From positions 602,045-666,044 of the forward strand of contig JACEUU010000002.1 in NCBI GenBank assembly GCA_024998755.1: 64,000 bases of DNA, in the 5' to 3' direction. Positions 20,224 to 29,985 of this stretch are shown here, in pieces. Under the pieces are notes generated by a model, which worked only from the letters and a program-made list of their open reading frames with translations, was not told the DNA's origin and searched no databases. Source of the DNA: Vampirovibrio sp. Its GTDB lineage: Bacteria > Cyanobacteriota > Vampirovibrionia > Vampirovibrionales > JAJTHC01. Position 1 is the stretch's first letter; every line of letters begins with the position of its first letter. Made by a program: the position numbers and the translations under genes.

Positions 20224-20490
20224 CTAACGCCCCATTTTATCAGGCGTAATGAGGTGAATGCCCCATCTAAAAAAAGTATCAATTAACCACACGAACAAGG
20301 TCATCGCAGTGGTCATAAGCAACACAACAATTACATTGGTTACAAGCTGCATTTTAGTTGGCCAAGTAATTTTCGACCATTCCAACCCCATACCCTTTAC
20401 CCATCCCAACCCCTGTTCTTCAGAAGATTGAGCCACGCTTTCATTGCCCTTAGCGGCAGGTGCGGTATTTGGCGTTGTAGTGATAGACAT
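20224..20490 (-). CDS. secE: preprotein translocase subunit SecE
   Basis: EWSKITWPTKMQLVTNVIVVLLMTTAMTLFVWLIDTFFRW; position next to nusG and rpmG; start set at MSITTT. Confidence 0.9.
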   Translation of the reverse strand: MSITTTPNTAPAAKGNESVAQSSEEQGLGWVKGMGLEWSKITWPTKMQLVTNVIVVLLMTTAMTLFVWLIDTFFRWGIHLITPDKMGR

Positions 20491-20558
20491 AACTGCTTGA
20501 AACTTTCTGTAACGGCAAACCCAATATGCAAATACGTTTGAACAAAAATTTAAAAAAT

Positions 20559-20631
20559 CGCGCCCTGTAGGACTTGAACCCACGACATCCGGTTTTGGAG
20601 ACCGACGTTCTACCAACTGAACTAAGGACGC
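20559..20631 (-). tRNA. trnW: tRNA-Trp (CCA)
   Basis: Cloverleaf gcgtccttagttcagttggtagaacgtcggtctCCAaaaccggatgtcgtgggttcaagtcctacagggcgc. Confidence 0.95.
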
Positions 20632-20664
20632 AAAACAGGTATTTACTAGCTAGTAGGCTTCGTG

Positions 20665-20826
20665 TTATTTGGTTTCTTTATGTAAAGTTTGACCACTGCA
20701 CTTAGGGCAAAACTTTTTCAATTCTAAACGAACAGGATGAACAACTGCGTTTTTGACCGTTGTGTAATTTCTACTTTGGCATTGAGAACACGCCATCACT
20801 ATTTTACGCTTAGACTTTAAACCCAT
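20665..20826 (-). CDS. rpmG: 50S ribosomal protein L33
   Basis: Translated by hand (53 aa, below ORF cut-off): MGLKSKRKIVMACSQCQSRNYTTVKNAVVHPVRLELKKFCPKCSGQTLHKETK; two CxxC. Confidence 0.95.
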   Translation of the reverse strand: MGLKSKRKIVMACSQCQSRNYTTVKNAVVHPVRLELKKFCPKCSGQTLHKETK

Positions 20827-20956
20827 TATAACAAAAACCTTCTAACATTGGTGAAGTTTTTTCAACTTCAAGAAAGCACCCTGTTGTACCTTGGTGTTAT
20901 CCTCCCAAAAGCACGCCGTGGTGTCAAGCAATTGATGTACTTTAATTTTTATTAAA

Positions 20957-22015
20957 TCAGTGTTCATTTATCTGGTACTTAAAGCCCTGCCCTTGTTCCA
21001 TGGCTTTAAGGGCATCCACCACATTCGCTAGCGGAAACGCCCCCGAAATGAGCGGTCGGGGGTCTAGCTTACCTGTAGCTAGCCACTCAAAACTTTTCGC
21101 CACAAACGCCGGCGTATGATGAAACAAGCTATAAAGCGTCAACTCATTGTAATGCACCAATCGGGTATCCACCGCCACGGTGCTTCCGCCACTGCACCCC
21201 GCAAACCAATGCACCACGCCACCTTTGCGGGCTAAGTGCAAACATTTTTCCCACGTTTCAGGCAAGCCTACGGCTTCAATGACCACATCAAACCCCCGCC
21301 CATCAGGCGAAAATGCTTGCTTGATGGCTTGTGGGTCAAAGCCCTCTGCAATGGAAACCGTTTGTACTGCTCCACCAAACGCTGTTGCCATTTCAAGCTT
21401 ATAATCAGACCGAGCAATGGCGGTAACGTTGGCACCCAACAGCGTTGCCACTTTCACCATGAGCTGACCAATTGGGCCCAAGCCAACAATCGCCACGGAT
21501 TGCCCTGCTTTCACGCCAACGCCTTCCACACCTCGCATGGCGACGGCTAGGGGTTCGGTAAAAGCGGCTATTTCAAAGGGCATGGCATCGGGCAATAAAT
21601 GCGTGTTATATTGGGCAATGTTGGCAGGCACTTTGATGAATTGGGCGTATGCTCCGTTAAGCAAAATAAGGTGTTCGCATAGGTTGTGTTGCCCTTGGTG
21701 GCAGTAATAGCAGTCAAAACACGGGGCAGAATTGGCACAGACTACTCGTTGCCCGATTTCCCATTTTGAATCCGTTTCATCCCCGCCGATGCCGACAATC
21801 GTGCCTGCAAATTCGTGTCCGAAGGGGGCGGGTAGTTTATCGCCTAGTAGTACGGGATGCCCTCTTCTGTAGCATTTTAGGTCTGTTCCGCAAGTTAAGG
21901 CACTGCCTATTTGGATGAGCAGTTCACTCTGGGCTAGTTGGGGCATTGGGCAGGCTTCAATGCGGACATCTTTTGGGGCGTAGAATAGGGCGGTTTGGTT
22001 GGTTTTGGGTTGCAT
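20957..22015 (-). CDS. zinc-dependent medium-chain alcohol/polyol dehydrogenase
   Basis: CGTDLKCYRRGHPVLLGDKLPAPFGHEFAGTIVGIG, CFDCYYCHQGQHNLC, VAIVGLGPIGQL; start set at MQPKTNQ. Confidence 0.85.
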   Translation of the reverse strand: MQPKTNQTALFYAPKDVRIEACPMPQLAQSELLIQIGSALTCGTDLKCYRRGHPVLLGDKLPAPFGHEFAGTIVGIGGDETDSKWEIGQRVVCANSAPCFDCYYCHQGQHNLCEHLILLNGAYAQFIKVPANIAQYNTHLLPDAMPFEIAAFTEPLAVAMRGVEGVGVKAGQSVAIVGLGPIGQLMVKVATLLGANVTAIARSDYKLEMATAFGGAVQTVSIAEGFDPQAIKQAFSPDGRGFDVVIEAVGLPETWEKCLHLARKGGVVHWFAGCSGGSTVAVDTRLVHYNELTLYSLFHHTPAFVAKSFEWLATGKLDPRPLISGAFPLANVVDALKAMEQGQGFKYQINEH

Positions 22016-22192
22016 GAGGAGGCGTTTTCTTGATGATTTTGATGGTAAGCCGATACCTTTTATTGTACCATTAATAGAAACGCAACCCCAAAAAATCAAA
22101 TGCCCCTGACGCTTTCAACGAAGAAAACAGGCAGAGGCTACAAAAGCATTCTAGATGATAAGGATGCAAAAGTACAGTGTTAAAACATAAAT

Positions 22193-23350
22193 GAAGTTAC
22201 GGAATAAGGGTGTGCAGGTGGGAGTAGTGAGTGTTTTTTAATAAAATTCAACCAAAAATGCTCAAAAAACAGAACAATACCCCTTGTTTCCACTCTTTTC
22301 GGATCATAATTACCTAAAAACCATACAAGAATCCACTAAAACCTACCCCCCTCCTCACCAAAAAACCATACCGACGACAATTATACCCAAATGCCAAGCC
22401 CAAAATCTCCGCAGAAACACGCACTAACCCACGACAAGACACACGAACCTTCTTAAACACCGTCTTCCAACCCGCAAACACATGCTCCACTCTTGCCCTA
22501 ATCTTAGAAACCAACCCATTAAACCGCTTCTGCGAAGCCGTCAACTCAGGCGTTGGTTCATGCTGCTTACCCCGAACACGACGCTTAATAATCCTCGGCT
22601 GTATCCCCAACGCCTTCAAATCCTTCTCCTTACCCACATACCCACTATCCGCACCAACAGTCTGCTCATCGCCCACCAGTACAGGCAGTAAACTCTGACT
22701 GTCATGCACATTGGCACCAGTAACAACCACCTTGCGAATCAACTTGCTTTTAGCATCCACATTAACCGTGGCACTGTAACCAAAGCCTTTGTAGCCATAA
22801 GTGGCATCAGGGTCGCTCTGGTCTTCAGGCTTTTTTCTCTGTTTGCTATTGGCTTTAATAAAGGTGGCATCTACCAAGTTGCCTTCTTTAAGAATGAGGT
22901 TGTTCTCTTGGAAGAAGGTGTCTAAGGCTAAGAAAAGGGCTTCTTGGGCTGGGGTGTTTTGCAGTTCGTGTTGGAAGTTTTCGAGTGTCGTGGCTTCAGG
23001 GATGGGGGATTCTAAGGAGAAGCCGAGAAACTTTCGGAAGGAGAGTCTGTCGTGGCATTGAAATTCGGTTTGTTCATAGGAGAGATTGAACCATATTTTG
23101 AGGAGGTTCATTTTGAGCAGTAGTAGGCGTTTGTAGGGTGGTCTGCCGTTGGGTTTGTGGTGGATGTGTGTTTTGAGGATGGTTTCAAATAGTTGCCATG
23201 GTAGGGTTTGGTTCATTTCCTCTAGGAATTTGTGAGTCGGTGTGGCTTGTTGAATTTGGATGTCGGCAAAGGTAGTCATGGGGGTGGGGTATCCTATGAG
23301 AGGTGGAATAATGTCCCTTCTATTTTACCTTGCCCTTTTTCCGTAACTTC
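22193..23350 (-). mobile_element. IS5-family element, copy 1 (complete)
   Basis: Terminal inverted repeats GAAGTTACGGAA(A/T)AAGGG; encloses the transposase repeated at 55.6 and 62.8 kb. Confidence 0.9.
22314..23279 (-). CDS. IS5-family transposase
   Basis: DDE transposase (VDATFIKANSK, VGADSGYVGKEKDL, RARVEHVFAGWK), near-identical to two other copies. Confidence 0.9.
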   Translation of the reverse strand: MTTFADIQIQQATPTHKFLEEMNQTLPWQLFETILKTHIHHKPNGRPPYKRLLLLKMNLLKIWFNLSYEQTEFQCHDRLSFRKFLGFSLESPIPEATTLENFQHELQNTPAQEALFLALDTFFQENNLILKEGNLVDATFIKANSKQRKKPEDQSDPDATYGYKGFGYSATVNVDAKSKLIRKVVVTGANVHDSQSLLPVLVGDEQTVGADSGYVGKEKDLKALGIQPRIIKRRVRGKQHEPTPELTASQKRFNGLVSKIRARVEHVFAGWKTVFKKVRVSCRGLVRVSAEILGLAFGYNCRRYGFLVRRGVGFSGFLYGF

Positions 23351-23632
23351 ATTTATTTTAATTTAGGGGCGTAATTTATTACGTCCGTCCTACAATCCTG
23401 GAACGGATGCGTTGCCCTGCATAAACCGCTAGGGCTAGTAAATCGTTCCCCTACAGAGAAATGGGTCGGATAATTTTTTACGCTTCACAACAATAATGCG
23501 GAAGGTTTTGCTGGTAAGGACTAGGGCTTCATGGGGGGTGGTATTTGACCATCCCCCCAACCCCCCCGCAAAAACAAGGGGGCTCCACGCCCCCTTATTT
23601 ATCCCCTCTCAAGGGCTAACTTGTTTCCACAC

Positions 23633-23731
23633 ACGTTGAAAATAGGCTTGAGCGGAAGCTAGAGGCTCCCTAATTGCTCTGCTTCACTACGTTCGCACCA
23701 GCCTATTTCCAACTGCAGATGGTTTGAAGCT
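23633..23731 (-). repeat. ~99-bp interspersed repeat (GCTTCAAACCATA..TTTTCAACGT family), copy 1
   Basis: Reverse complement resembles 33702-33800 and 54846-54944. Confidence 0.75.
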
Positions 23732-23825
23732 AAGAATTTTAGCTTAAACTCAACAATAATAGGTGTTCCGCAATTTTGTTAGGAAGCGGATAATTTTTTA
23801 AAATACTATAACTAACAATAACTTA

Positions 23826-23857
23826 GGAGGGCTCGACAAACCCCTCCTCTTTTTTCT
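23826..23857 (+). terminator. intrinsic terminator-like hairpin
   Basis: AGGAGGG..loop..CCCCTCCT followed by CTTTTTT. Confidence 0.55.
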
Positions 23858-23893
23858 GCTGATTGCGTATTCTCTAGGATGGTGTAGTACTAT

Positions 23894-25444
23894 TTGCTAT
23901 ATAGTGAATCTGGCTTTAACTGGTCATTTGGCTCAACGCATAGGGAGAAAAAAACCACTGTGTCCTTATTATTAACATTAAACCCTGCAACTATCAAACA
24001 AACCTGGCTTTCCAACATACAACCAGATTTACTTTCCGGCTTGCTCATGGCACTAGCCATGATTCCCCAAGCCATTGCCTTTGCCTTAGTTTGCGGGGTA
24101 GACCCCATGGTGGGACTTCACGCTTCTTTTTGCATTTCAGTAACGGGTGCACTGGTTGGTTCTAGGGCGGGTATGTTAACCAGTACATCCGTTGTTACTG
24201 CACTGGTTTTAATTGGTCTTGTTAAAAATTATGGTATTGAATACATGTACGCCGCCACCGTGCTAATGGGTATGTTACAGGTGATATTTGGGTTGTTAAA
24301 AGGCGGAAACCTTATCAGCTTCGTGCCACAAAGCGTGGTATTAGGCTTTGTGAATGCGTTGGCTATTTTACTGTTTATTTCCCAGTTAAAACAGTTTGAA
24401 GGGGCCACTGTTACCGTTTACGCCTTAGTGGCTGCTACGTTGGCTATTATTTACCTTTTTCCCCTGTTTACAAAAGCTATTCCTTCAGGGTTAGTAGCCC
24501 TTGTAGCCATTACGTTGTTCACCATATTTGGGCATATAGATGTTAAAACGGTGGGCGATATTGGGCATATCACCCCAAGCCTACCTTCGTTCCATCTACC
24601 TGTTGTGCCGTTTACATGGCAAACCTTGATGATTATTTTTCCCACCGCTATTTCTTTAGCGATGGTGGGGCTGATAGAATCGCTTATTACGGCGACTTTG
24701 TTAGATGAAATGACCAAAACCACTAGCGATAAAAGCGTGGAATCTAAGGGGCAGGGTATTGCTAGTATGATTGCTGGGTTGTTTGGTGGTATGGGTGGGT
24801 GCGGTATTACGGGCTTATCTGTTATCAACATTAAAACGGGTGGTAAAACACGACTTTCCACACTGAGTGCGGGTGTTTTTATGATGCTGCTGGTGCTGTT
24901 TGGCACTGATTTTGTCAGAGCGATCCCGATTGCGGGCTTGGTGGGGCTGATGATAATGGTTTCTATCAGCATTTTTGAATGGAACACGTTTACGGAACTC
25001 AAAAAAATGACCAAAGGCTGTATGTTAACCTTGGTAGCTACTATGGCAGTTATTATTGGTACGAAGGATTTAGCCTTGGGTACTTATGTGGGCATTTTTA
25101 TTAGTGCCATGTTCTTTACTTGGAATAAAACGAAGATGGATATTGTCCAATCTTTGGTAGAAACGGAAGATGGGCGTAAAAGCATTTATTGCAAGGTGAA
25201 AGGGTCGTTGTTTTTTGCTACGGTTGCTAGCTTTACGGCTTTACTGGCAGAAGAAACCTTCTTGGGCTATAATTTAATTATTAATTTTGAAGATGCCCAA
25301 GTGTGGGACTATTCTGCCGCTTCTGCCCTAATGAAACTGAAAGAAAAACTGGCAGAACAAGGGCATACCTTGGTGTTAAAAGGCTTGAGCGAAGAAAGCA
25401 GAGCGTTTATTCATAAAATGGATAATTCTTTTATTCTGGCTTAA
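23894..25444 (+). CDS. SulP-family anion transporter with STAS domain
   Basis: Polytopic protein: GLLMALAMIPQAIAFALVCGVDPMVGLHASF, GMGGCGITGLSVINIKTGGKTRLSTLSAGVFM, C-terminal STAS-like region. Confidence 0.9.
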   Translation: MLYSESGFNWSFGSTHREKKTTVSLLLTLNPATIKQTWLSNIQPDLLSGLLMALAMIPQAIAFALVCGVDPMVGLHASFCISVTGALVGSRAGMLTSTSVVTALVLIGLVKNYGIEYMYAATVLMGMLQVIFGLLKGGNLISFVPQSVVLGFVNALAILLFISQLKQFEGATVTVYALVAATLAIIYLFPLFTKAIPSGLVALVAITLFTIFGHIDVKTVGDIGHITPSLPSFHLPVVPFTWQTLMIIFPTAISLAMVGLIESLITATLLDEMTKTTSDKSVESKGQGIASMIAGLFGGMGGCGITGLSVINIKTGGKTRLSTLSAGVFMMLLVLFGTDFVRAIPIAGLVGLMIMVSISIFEWNTFTELKKMTKGCMLTLVATMAVIIGTKDLALGTYVGIFISAMFFTWNKTKMDIVQSLVETEDGRKSIYCKVKGSLFFATVASFTALLAEETFLGYNLIINFEDAQVWDYSAASALMKLKEKLAEQGHTLVLKGLSEESRAFIHKMDNSFILA

Positions 25445-26187
25445 TGGATGTTGGATTTATCATGTTGACGCTGGCTAAAAAAATTAAAAAAAGGCTGTTA
25501 CTATCGCTTTTCTTTACGATAGGGTTACTGTCCCTTCCCGCCTATTCGGCTACCCCGCTCGATGAAATTCAATCGGTTGAGGTGTTCAACGCTTCAGGGA
25601 AATTAGGGGGGAAAGATAGCAAGTGGGTGGGGAATTTTCAAGTTCAGGCTCGTATGGGGCGAAATAACAACTTAACGGAAATTAACAGGGTGTTAGTAAC
25701 ACCTATTGTGGGGTATCAGCTAACGCCTCGTGTTTCAGTATGGCAGGGGTATACTTACACCCCTGGGTGGAATGCTCAAACCAATGATAGACGAGATGAA
25801 CATCGGCTATTTCAGCAGGTGTTGGTGGAAAATAAGTGGAAACAAGTAACTTGGTCTAGCCGAAGTCGTTTAGAAGAACGCTTCATTGAAAATACAGATA
25901 GTTCAACAGCTTATAGATTAAGACAATTATTCCGTGCACAAGTACCTATTACTAAAAATAAAAAATGGTCTGTGGTAGCGGCTGACGAATATTTGGTTAA
26001 TCTTAATACCGTGCCTAATGCGGTTAAAGCGGGTTATAATCAAAATATTTTGTTTGTGGGGGTTAATCGTCAATTAAACAAAAATTTCAATGTGGAAGCG
26101 GGTTACGGGTTACAAACTATTAATAGAATTAATATAGCTGACCAATTTAACCATATTATTCAGGTGCAACTTAATTACCGATGGTAG
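25444..26187 (+). CDS. DUF2490-like outer-membrane beta-barrel protein
   Basis: Signal peptide; TPRVSVWQGYTYTPGWN, WSSRSRLEERFIENTDSSTAYRLRQLFRAQVPI, terminal aromatic strand IIQVQLNYRW; 1-nt overlap with SulP. Confidence 0.7.
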   Translation: MDVGFIMLTLAKKIKKRLLLSLFFTIGLLSLPAYSATPLDEIQSVEVFNASGKLGGKDSKWVGNFQVQARMGRNNNLTEINRVLVTPIVGYQLTPRVSVWQGYTYTPGWNAQTNDRRDEHRLFQQVLVENKWKQVTWSSRSRLEERFIENTDSSTAYRLRQLFRAQVPITKNKKWSVVAADEYLVNLNTVPNAVKAGYNQNILFVGVNRQLNKNFNVEAGYGLQTINRINIADQFNHIIQVQLNYRW

Positions 26188-26259
26188 TTTTTTGTTAATG
26201 TTAGAATGAATCTACTGTTAGGCTAATTTTTTATCACAAATTAAGGACGTTTATCAACC

Positions 26260-26703
26260 ATGACCACCTCTCACCCTTCTATTACTGAAATTCAAGCAGC
26301 CATTGTAACGGAACTTTCCGCTATTGCCGATTGGGATTTACGCTACCAACGTATTATTCAATTTGGGCGGGAAATGCCTGCTATCGACCCGCAATATCAA
26401 ACCGAAACCAACAAGGTGCAAGGGTGTCAATCACAAGTATGGATGCACGCCGAACTAACCCCCGAAGGTACCATGCAACTTTATGCAGATAGCGATGCCC
26501 TCATTGTTCGGGGGTTGGTGGCGTTGTTACTCAAGGTTTATCAGCATCAACCGCCTTCGGCTATTATGATTGAACCCCTCACGTTTTTTGATGCGTTAGA
26601 AATGGGGGCTCATTTATCGATGACTCGGAAAAATGGGCTGGCTGCTATGGTGAAACAAATTAAGCAATATGCGTTTGTTTTCCAAATGATGCAAGCTAGG
26701 TAA
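26260..26703 (+). CDS. sufE: SufE-family cysteine desulfuration protein
   Basis: KVQGCQSQVWMHAELTPEGTMQLYADSDALIVRGLVALLLKVY. Confidence 0.9.
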   Translation: MTTSHPSITEIQAAIVTELSAIADWDLRYQRIIQFGREMPAIDPQYQTETNKVQGCQSQVWMHAELTPEGTMQLYADSDALIVRGLVALLLKVYQHQPPSAIMIEPLTFFDALEMGAHLSMTRKNGLAAMVKQIKQYAFVFQMMQAR

Positions 26704-26725
26704 ACTGGCTATATTAAAAATTAAA

Positions 26726-26764
26726 AAAGCCTTCGGTTCAAACAAGAACTGAAGGCTTTTTAAT
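26726..26764. terminator. bidirectional intrinsic terminator between sufE and tRNA-Leu
   Basis: AAAAAAGCCTTCGGTTC aaacaa GAACTGAAGGCTTTTTAAT. Confidence 0.85.
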
Positions 26765-26767
26765 AAA

Positions 26768-26848
26768 TGGGCAAGAAGGGACTTGAACCCCCACGAATTG
26801 CTCCGCTAGTTCCTAAGACTAGTGCGTCTACCATTCCGCCACTTGCCC
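26768..26848 (-). tRNA. trnL: tRNA-Leu (UAG)
   Basis: gggcaagtggcggaatggtagacgcactagtctTAGgaactagcggagcaattcgtgggggttcaagtcccttcttgccc; long variable arm. Confidence 0.93.
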
Positions 26849-27006
26849 ATCTTAGGGTATGCTCTTATTATAAAACGTCCAGCAAAAGAAGCAAGTAGCA
26901 GTTTTCTGGAAAAAAAAGGGTTCAGCTAGCACAAAACCCCCTTGTGCTTGTTTTATGCTACAAGAAAGCAAATACCGTTTCAACTGAATAAAGGGTTTTA
27001 ACCATT

Positions 27007-27732
27007 ATGATGACCATGCAACCTGTGCCAAACCACCAAGCTACCAACGCTTACCCTCAGCAAAAGACTACCGCTTCACAACCCAGAGAAGCCGCTACTT
27101 CAGGAACATCAGCAACAGCACACCCTACTGCACCTGCACCCGTTGCCGGTGGTTCTGCTAGCGATGCCTTCTTCCGTAATGCAGGGGCTACCTTAAAAGG
27201 GGCTACATCCGGTTTTGGTAATTTAGTGGCTGAACCTTTTCGTAAAGTATGGAATTATTCCAAAGAAGGCACCCCCCAAGCACTAGCAGTTGCTGGTGGA
27301 ACGGTTGCCCTTGCATACGGAGCAGTCGTAGCCGCTAGTGCAGGCACATTGTTCCCTATTTTAGCAGGCGGTTTGGCTTTAGGTGCAGGTATTCAGCTTT
27401 TTAGAGGTGGGTATGGGGCATTTTCTGCTGAAAATCCGAAGGACCAGCTAAAAGGGTTTGGTCGGGTAGGGCAAGCTATTACCTTGTCTGTTTTGGCGGG
27501 GGCTTCGGCTTTACATTATAAGCATTTTTGGCACGCCCCAGCTTGGGATAAGTTATTACCAACCTTAGGCAAGGGCATTAAAGAAATTAGTACCAAAGGG
27601 TTTGAGTTTGTGAAAACAATCCCTAAGCAGGCAGATACGGCTTGGACTAAGACCAAAACATGGGTTGGCGGTGTGAAAGATAAAGCGGTTGATTTTTGGA
27701 AAAATTTAACGTCTCCAAAGACAATGCCCTAG
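27007..27732 (+). CDS. hypothetical Ala/Gly-rich membrane protein
   Basis: ORF with two TM-like segments; starts ATGATGACCATG. Confidence 0.65.
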   Translation: MMTMQPVPNHQATNAYPQQKTTASQPREAATSGTSATAHPTAPAPVAGGSASDAFFRNAGATLKGATSGFGNLVAEPFRKVWNYSKEGTPQALAVAGGTVALAYGAVVAASAGTLFPILAGGLALGAGIQLFRGGYGAFSAENPKDQLKGFGRVGQAITLSVLAGASALHYKHFWHAPAWDKLLPTLGKGIKEISTKGFEFVKTIPKQADTAWTKTKTWVGGVKDKAVDFWKNLTSPKTMP

Positions 27733-28589
27733 CTATTTTCGTTTTTAAATTGGGTAAAAATAGCGTTATTGTACCAGTGCTCGTCAAAAATTAAGCTGGG
27801 TTGCGATGTTGTAAAAAGCCCTAACTTTAACGATGCCTCCAGAGCGTGGTGCAGCCATGCTGAATATCCCCCTGTTACCACAATTTTGGTGATAGGCGAT
27901 TTCCAATAATGGGCTAATTGTTGAGCATACGCTAAAATCCCCATGGCATAGGTGTAACCAACACCGTGCGTAATGGCTTCTTCGGTAGAAGTGGGTGGAT
28001 GAAATGAATCTGTATCGTTTAGCGGTAATGGTAATGGTAAATGCGGGGCTTGCTGGGGCAATGCCTGTTGCCAAGAAGCAATAGACGGTAAAATAGCGCC
28101 ACCCCCGTAAGTTTTACCGTTCATGAGGATGTCTATAGTGGTAGCCGAACCGGCATTGATTAAAACACTGGTTTCAGTGGGAAATTGGGAAGCTAACTGA
28201 AGCATATTCAGTACCCTATCAATGCCAATAGTATCCCAACTGGCTTGATAGTAAGTAAAATTTATTCCGCCATTGGTGGCACACTTCAATAAGTGGTGCT
28301 TATTAAGGGGTACAAAATCAGCCGTGTTGATGTGCTGAAATAGGGTTGCTTCAACGGTAGGATTAGTGGAAACCCAAGCCACTAAGGCTTCTTTTGGTAA
28401 GGTTTTTCGCCATAATTGTAGCTTTTTGGCTAACGGTTCAATACCAACATCCGCCAGTAACCACTGGTGTAAGCGTTCAACCTGTTGGGTTTCAGGGTGT
28501 TGGCATAACACCTTTAGGGCGGTGTTCCCTAAATCAATGGCATAATGGGTCAACTTGATTAAATACCTAGTTTTGATTGGCATCTGCAC
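27729..28589 (-). CDS. coaX: type III pantothenate kinase
   Basis: YAIDLGNTALKVLC, INAGSATTIDILMNGKTYGGGAILPSI, VVTGGYS. Confidence 0.88.
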   Translation of the reverse strand: MQMPIKTRYLIKLTHYAIDLGNTALKVLCQHPETQQVERLHQWLLADVGIEPLAKKLQLWRKTLPKEALVAWVSTNPTVEATLFQHINTADFVPLNKHHLLKCATNGGINFTYYQASWDTIGIDRVLNMLQLASQFPTETSVLINAGSATTIDILMNGKTYGGGAILPSIASWQQALPQQAPHLPLPLPLNDTDSFHPPTSTEEAITHGVGYTYAMGILAYAQQLAHYWKSPITKIVVTGGYSAWLHHALEASLKLGLFTTSQPSLIFDEHWYNNAIFTQFKNENS

Positions 28590-29602
28590 GCAGCAGAACC
28601 CGCTGAAACCGTTGTTTTCGGCATGGGTATCGCCATCATTACATCTAACGAATGACGGGCTTTGGCGAAAGATTCAGCATCAATTTCTACGGCGGGAACT
28701 TGCCCCAGCAACGCTTTTTTGATATTTTCTAACCGAGTCATCTTCATATTAGGGCACATGGCTTGAGACCGAGACGGCGTGTAAAAGTTTTTATGTGGGA
28801 ATTCAGCCGTTAGCCTTTGGGCAACCCCTTCTTCCGTACAAATAATAAACGTATCAGCCCCGCATACAGCGGCTTGTTCTAGAATACCTGTGGTGCTGCC
28901 AATATAATCTGCCAAGTCTTTCACGGGCTCATCACATTCAGGGTGAACCAATACTAACGCTTTCGGGTGTTGAGCTTTCAAAGCGGTTAAATCATCTAAA
29001 TCAATGCGTAAATGGGCAGGGCAAAACCCATCCCAGCAGATAATTTCCACGTCAGGCAACTGGCTTTGTACATAAGCCCCCAAGTGCTTATCTGGCACGA
29101 AAAGTACTTGGTTGGTATTTAAACTTTTCACCACGTCTACTGCGTTGGCACTGGTACAACAACTATCACACAAGGCTTTAACCGCTGCACTGGTATTAAC
29201 ATAACCCACCACGGGTACACCAGGGTATTGGGCTTTAAATGTTGTCAGTTGGGCTGGGGTAATCATATCTGCCATAGGGCAACCAGCGTGAGGGTTGGCT
29301 AAGTAGACGGTTTTTTGAGGGCTTAACAATTTCGCCGTTTCCGCCATGAAATGCACGCCGCAGAAAATAATCATATCTGCTTGGGTTGCGGCGGCTTGTT
29401 GGCTTAAGCCTAAGGAATCGCCCCGATAATCTGCCACATCTTGCACTTCCAGCCGTTCGTAAACGTGAGCCAAAATAACGGCATTACGTTCCGCCTTGAG
29501 GGCTTTAATTTCAGCCAACAACGTTTCTTTTCGGTTAGTAGTGGTATTAACGGTGGGAAACATAGCAGTAGTTCCAGTCAAACGGCAAGGTTTTTTAAAC
29601 AT
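28559..29602 (-). CDS. nadA: quinolinate synthase A
   Basis: VILAHVYERLEVQDVADYRGDSLGLSQQAA, IIFCGVHFMAETAKLL, VHPECDEPV, CPNMKM. Confidence 0.95.
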   Translation of the reverse strand: MFKKPCRLTGTTAMFPTVNTTTNRKETLLAEIKALKAERNAVILAHVYERLEVQDVADYRGDSLGLSQQAAATQADMIIFCGVHFMAETAKLLSPQKTVYLANPHAGCPMADMITPAQLTTFKAQYPGVPVVGYVNTSAAVKALCDSCCTSANAVDVVKSLNTNQVLFVPDKHLGAYVQSQLPDVEIICWDGFCPAHLRIDLDDLTALKAQHPKALVLVHPECDEPVKDLADYIGSTTGILEQAAVCGADTFIICTEEGVAQRLTAEFPHKNFYTPSRSQAMCPNMKMTRLENIKKALLGQVPAVEIDAESFAKARHSLDVMMAIPMPKTTVSAGSAACRCQSKLGI

Positions 29603-29708
29603 CCTTTATAGTGTACAAAAAGGATAGACTAGAAGCTAGGGGGTAGCGTAAAAATTTATCAAACCTTTAACAAATCCCTCCTACAATAAAATAAGTGTGA
29701 TTTCTAAA

Positions 29709-29978
29709 ATCGATTGCCGTTCCTAGCTATAGCTGGTGGGTGTTAAGGGGGTTCTTGTTCGAGAACCCCCTTAACAATCCCCCACGAACTTAGGGGTAAA
29801 CCCCTAAGAACCCCCAAAAAGCCACCCCTCTATGCCACAAGGGCATTGACGAGGGGATGTTCTTTTTGCCCCTTCGGTGGACGGAACGCATCGACGACTG
29901 CAGAGCAAACGCGATGGTCGTTCCTACTGGTTGGTATGGTATTTAAACTTTGTATTCGTATAACTTTGAATAGGTATT
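29709..29978. repeat. non-autonomous element copy A (core shared with copies B and C)
   Basis: Shares over 100 bp (ccacccctctatgccacaagggcattgacgagggg...gatggtcgttcctactggttggta) with 36814-37079; right end AACTTTGAATAGGTATTA; contains ttaagggggttct/agaacccccttaa hairpin. Confidence 0.7.
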
Positions 29979-29985
29979 ATTGGTA

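Noticed and set aside
22482-23061. ORFs antisense to the IS5 transposase
   Set aside because: Repeated in every IS5 copy only because the DNA is repeated; antisense to a real transposase.
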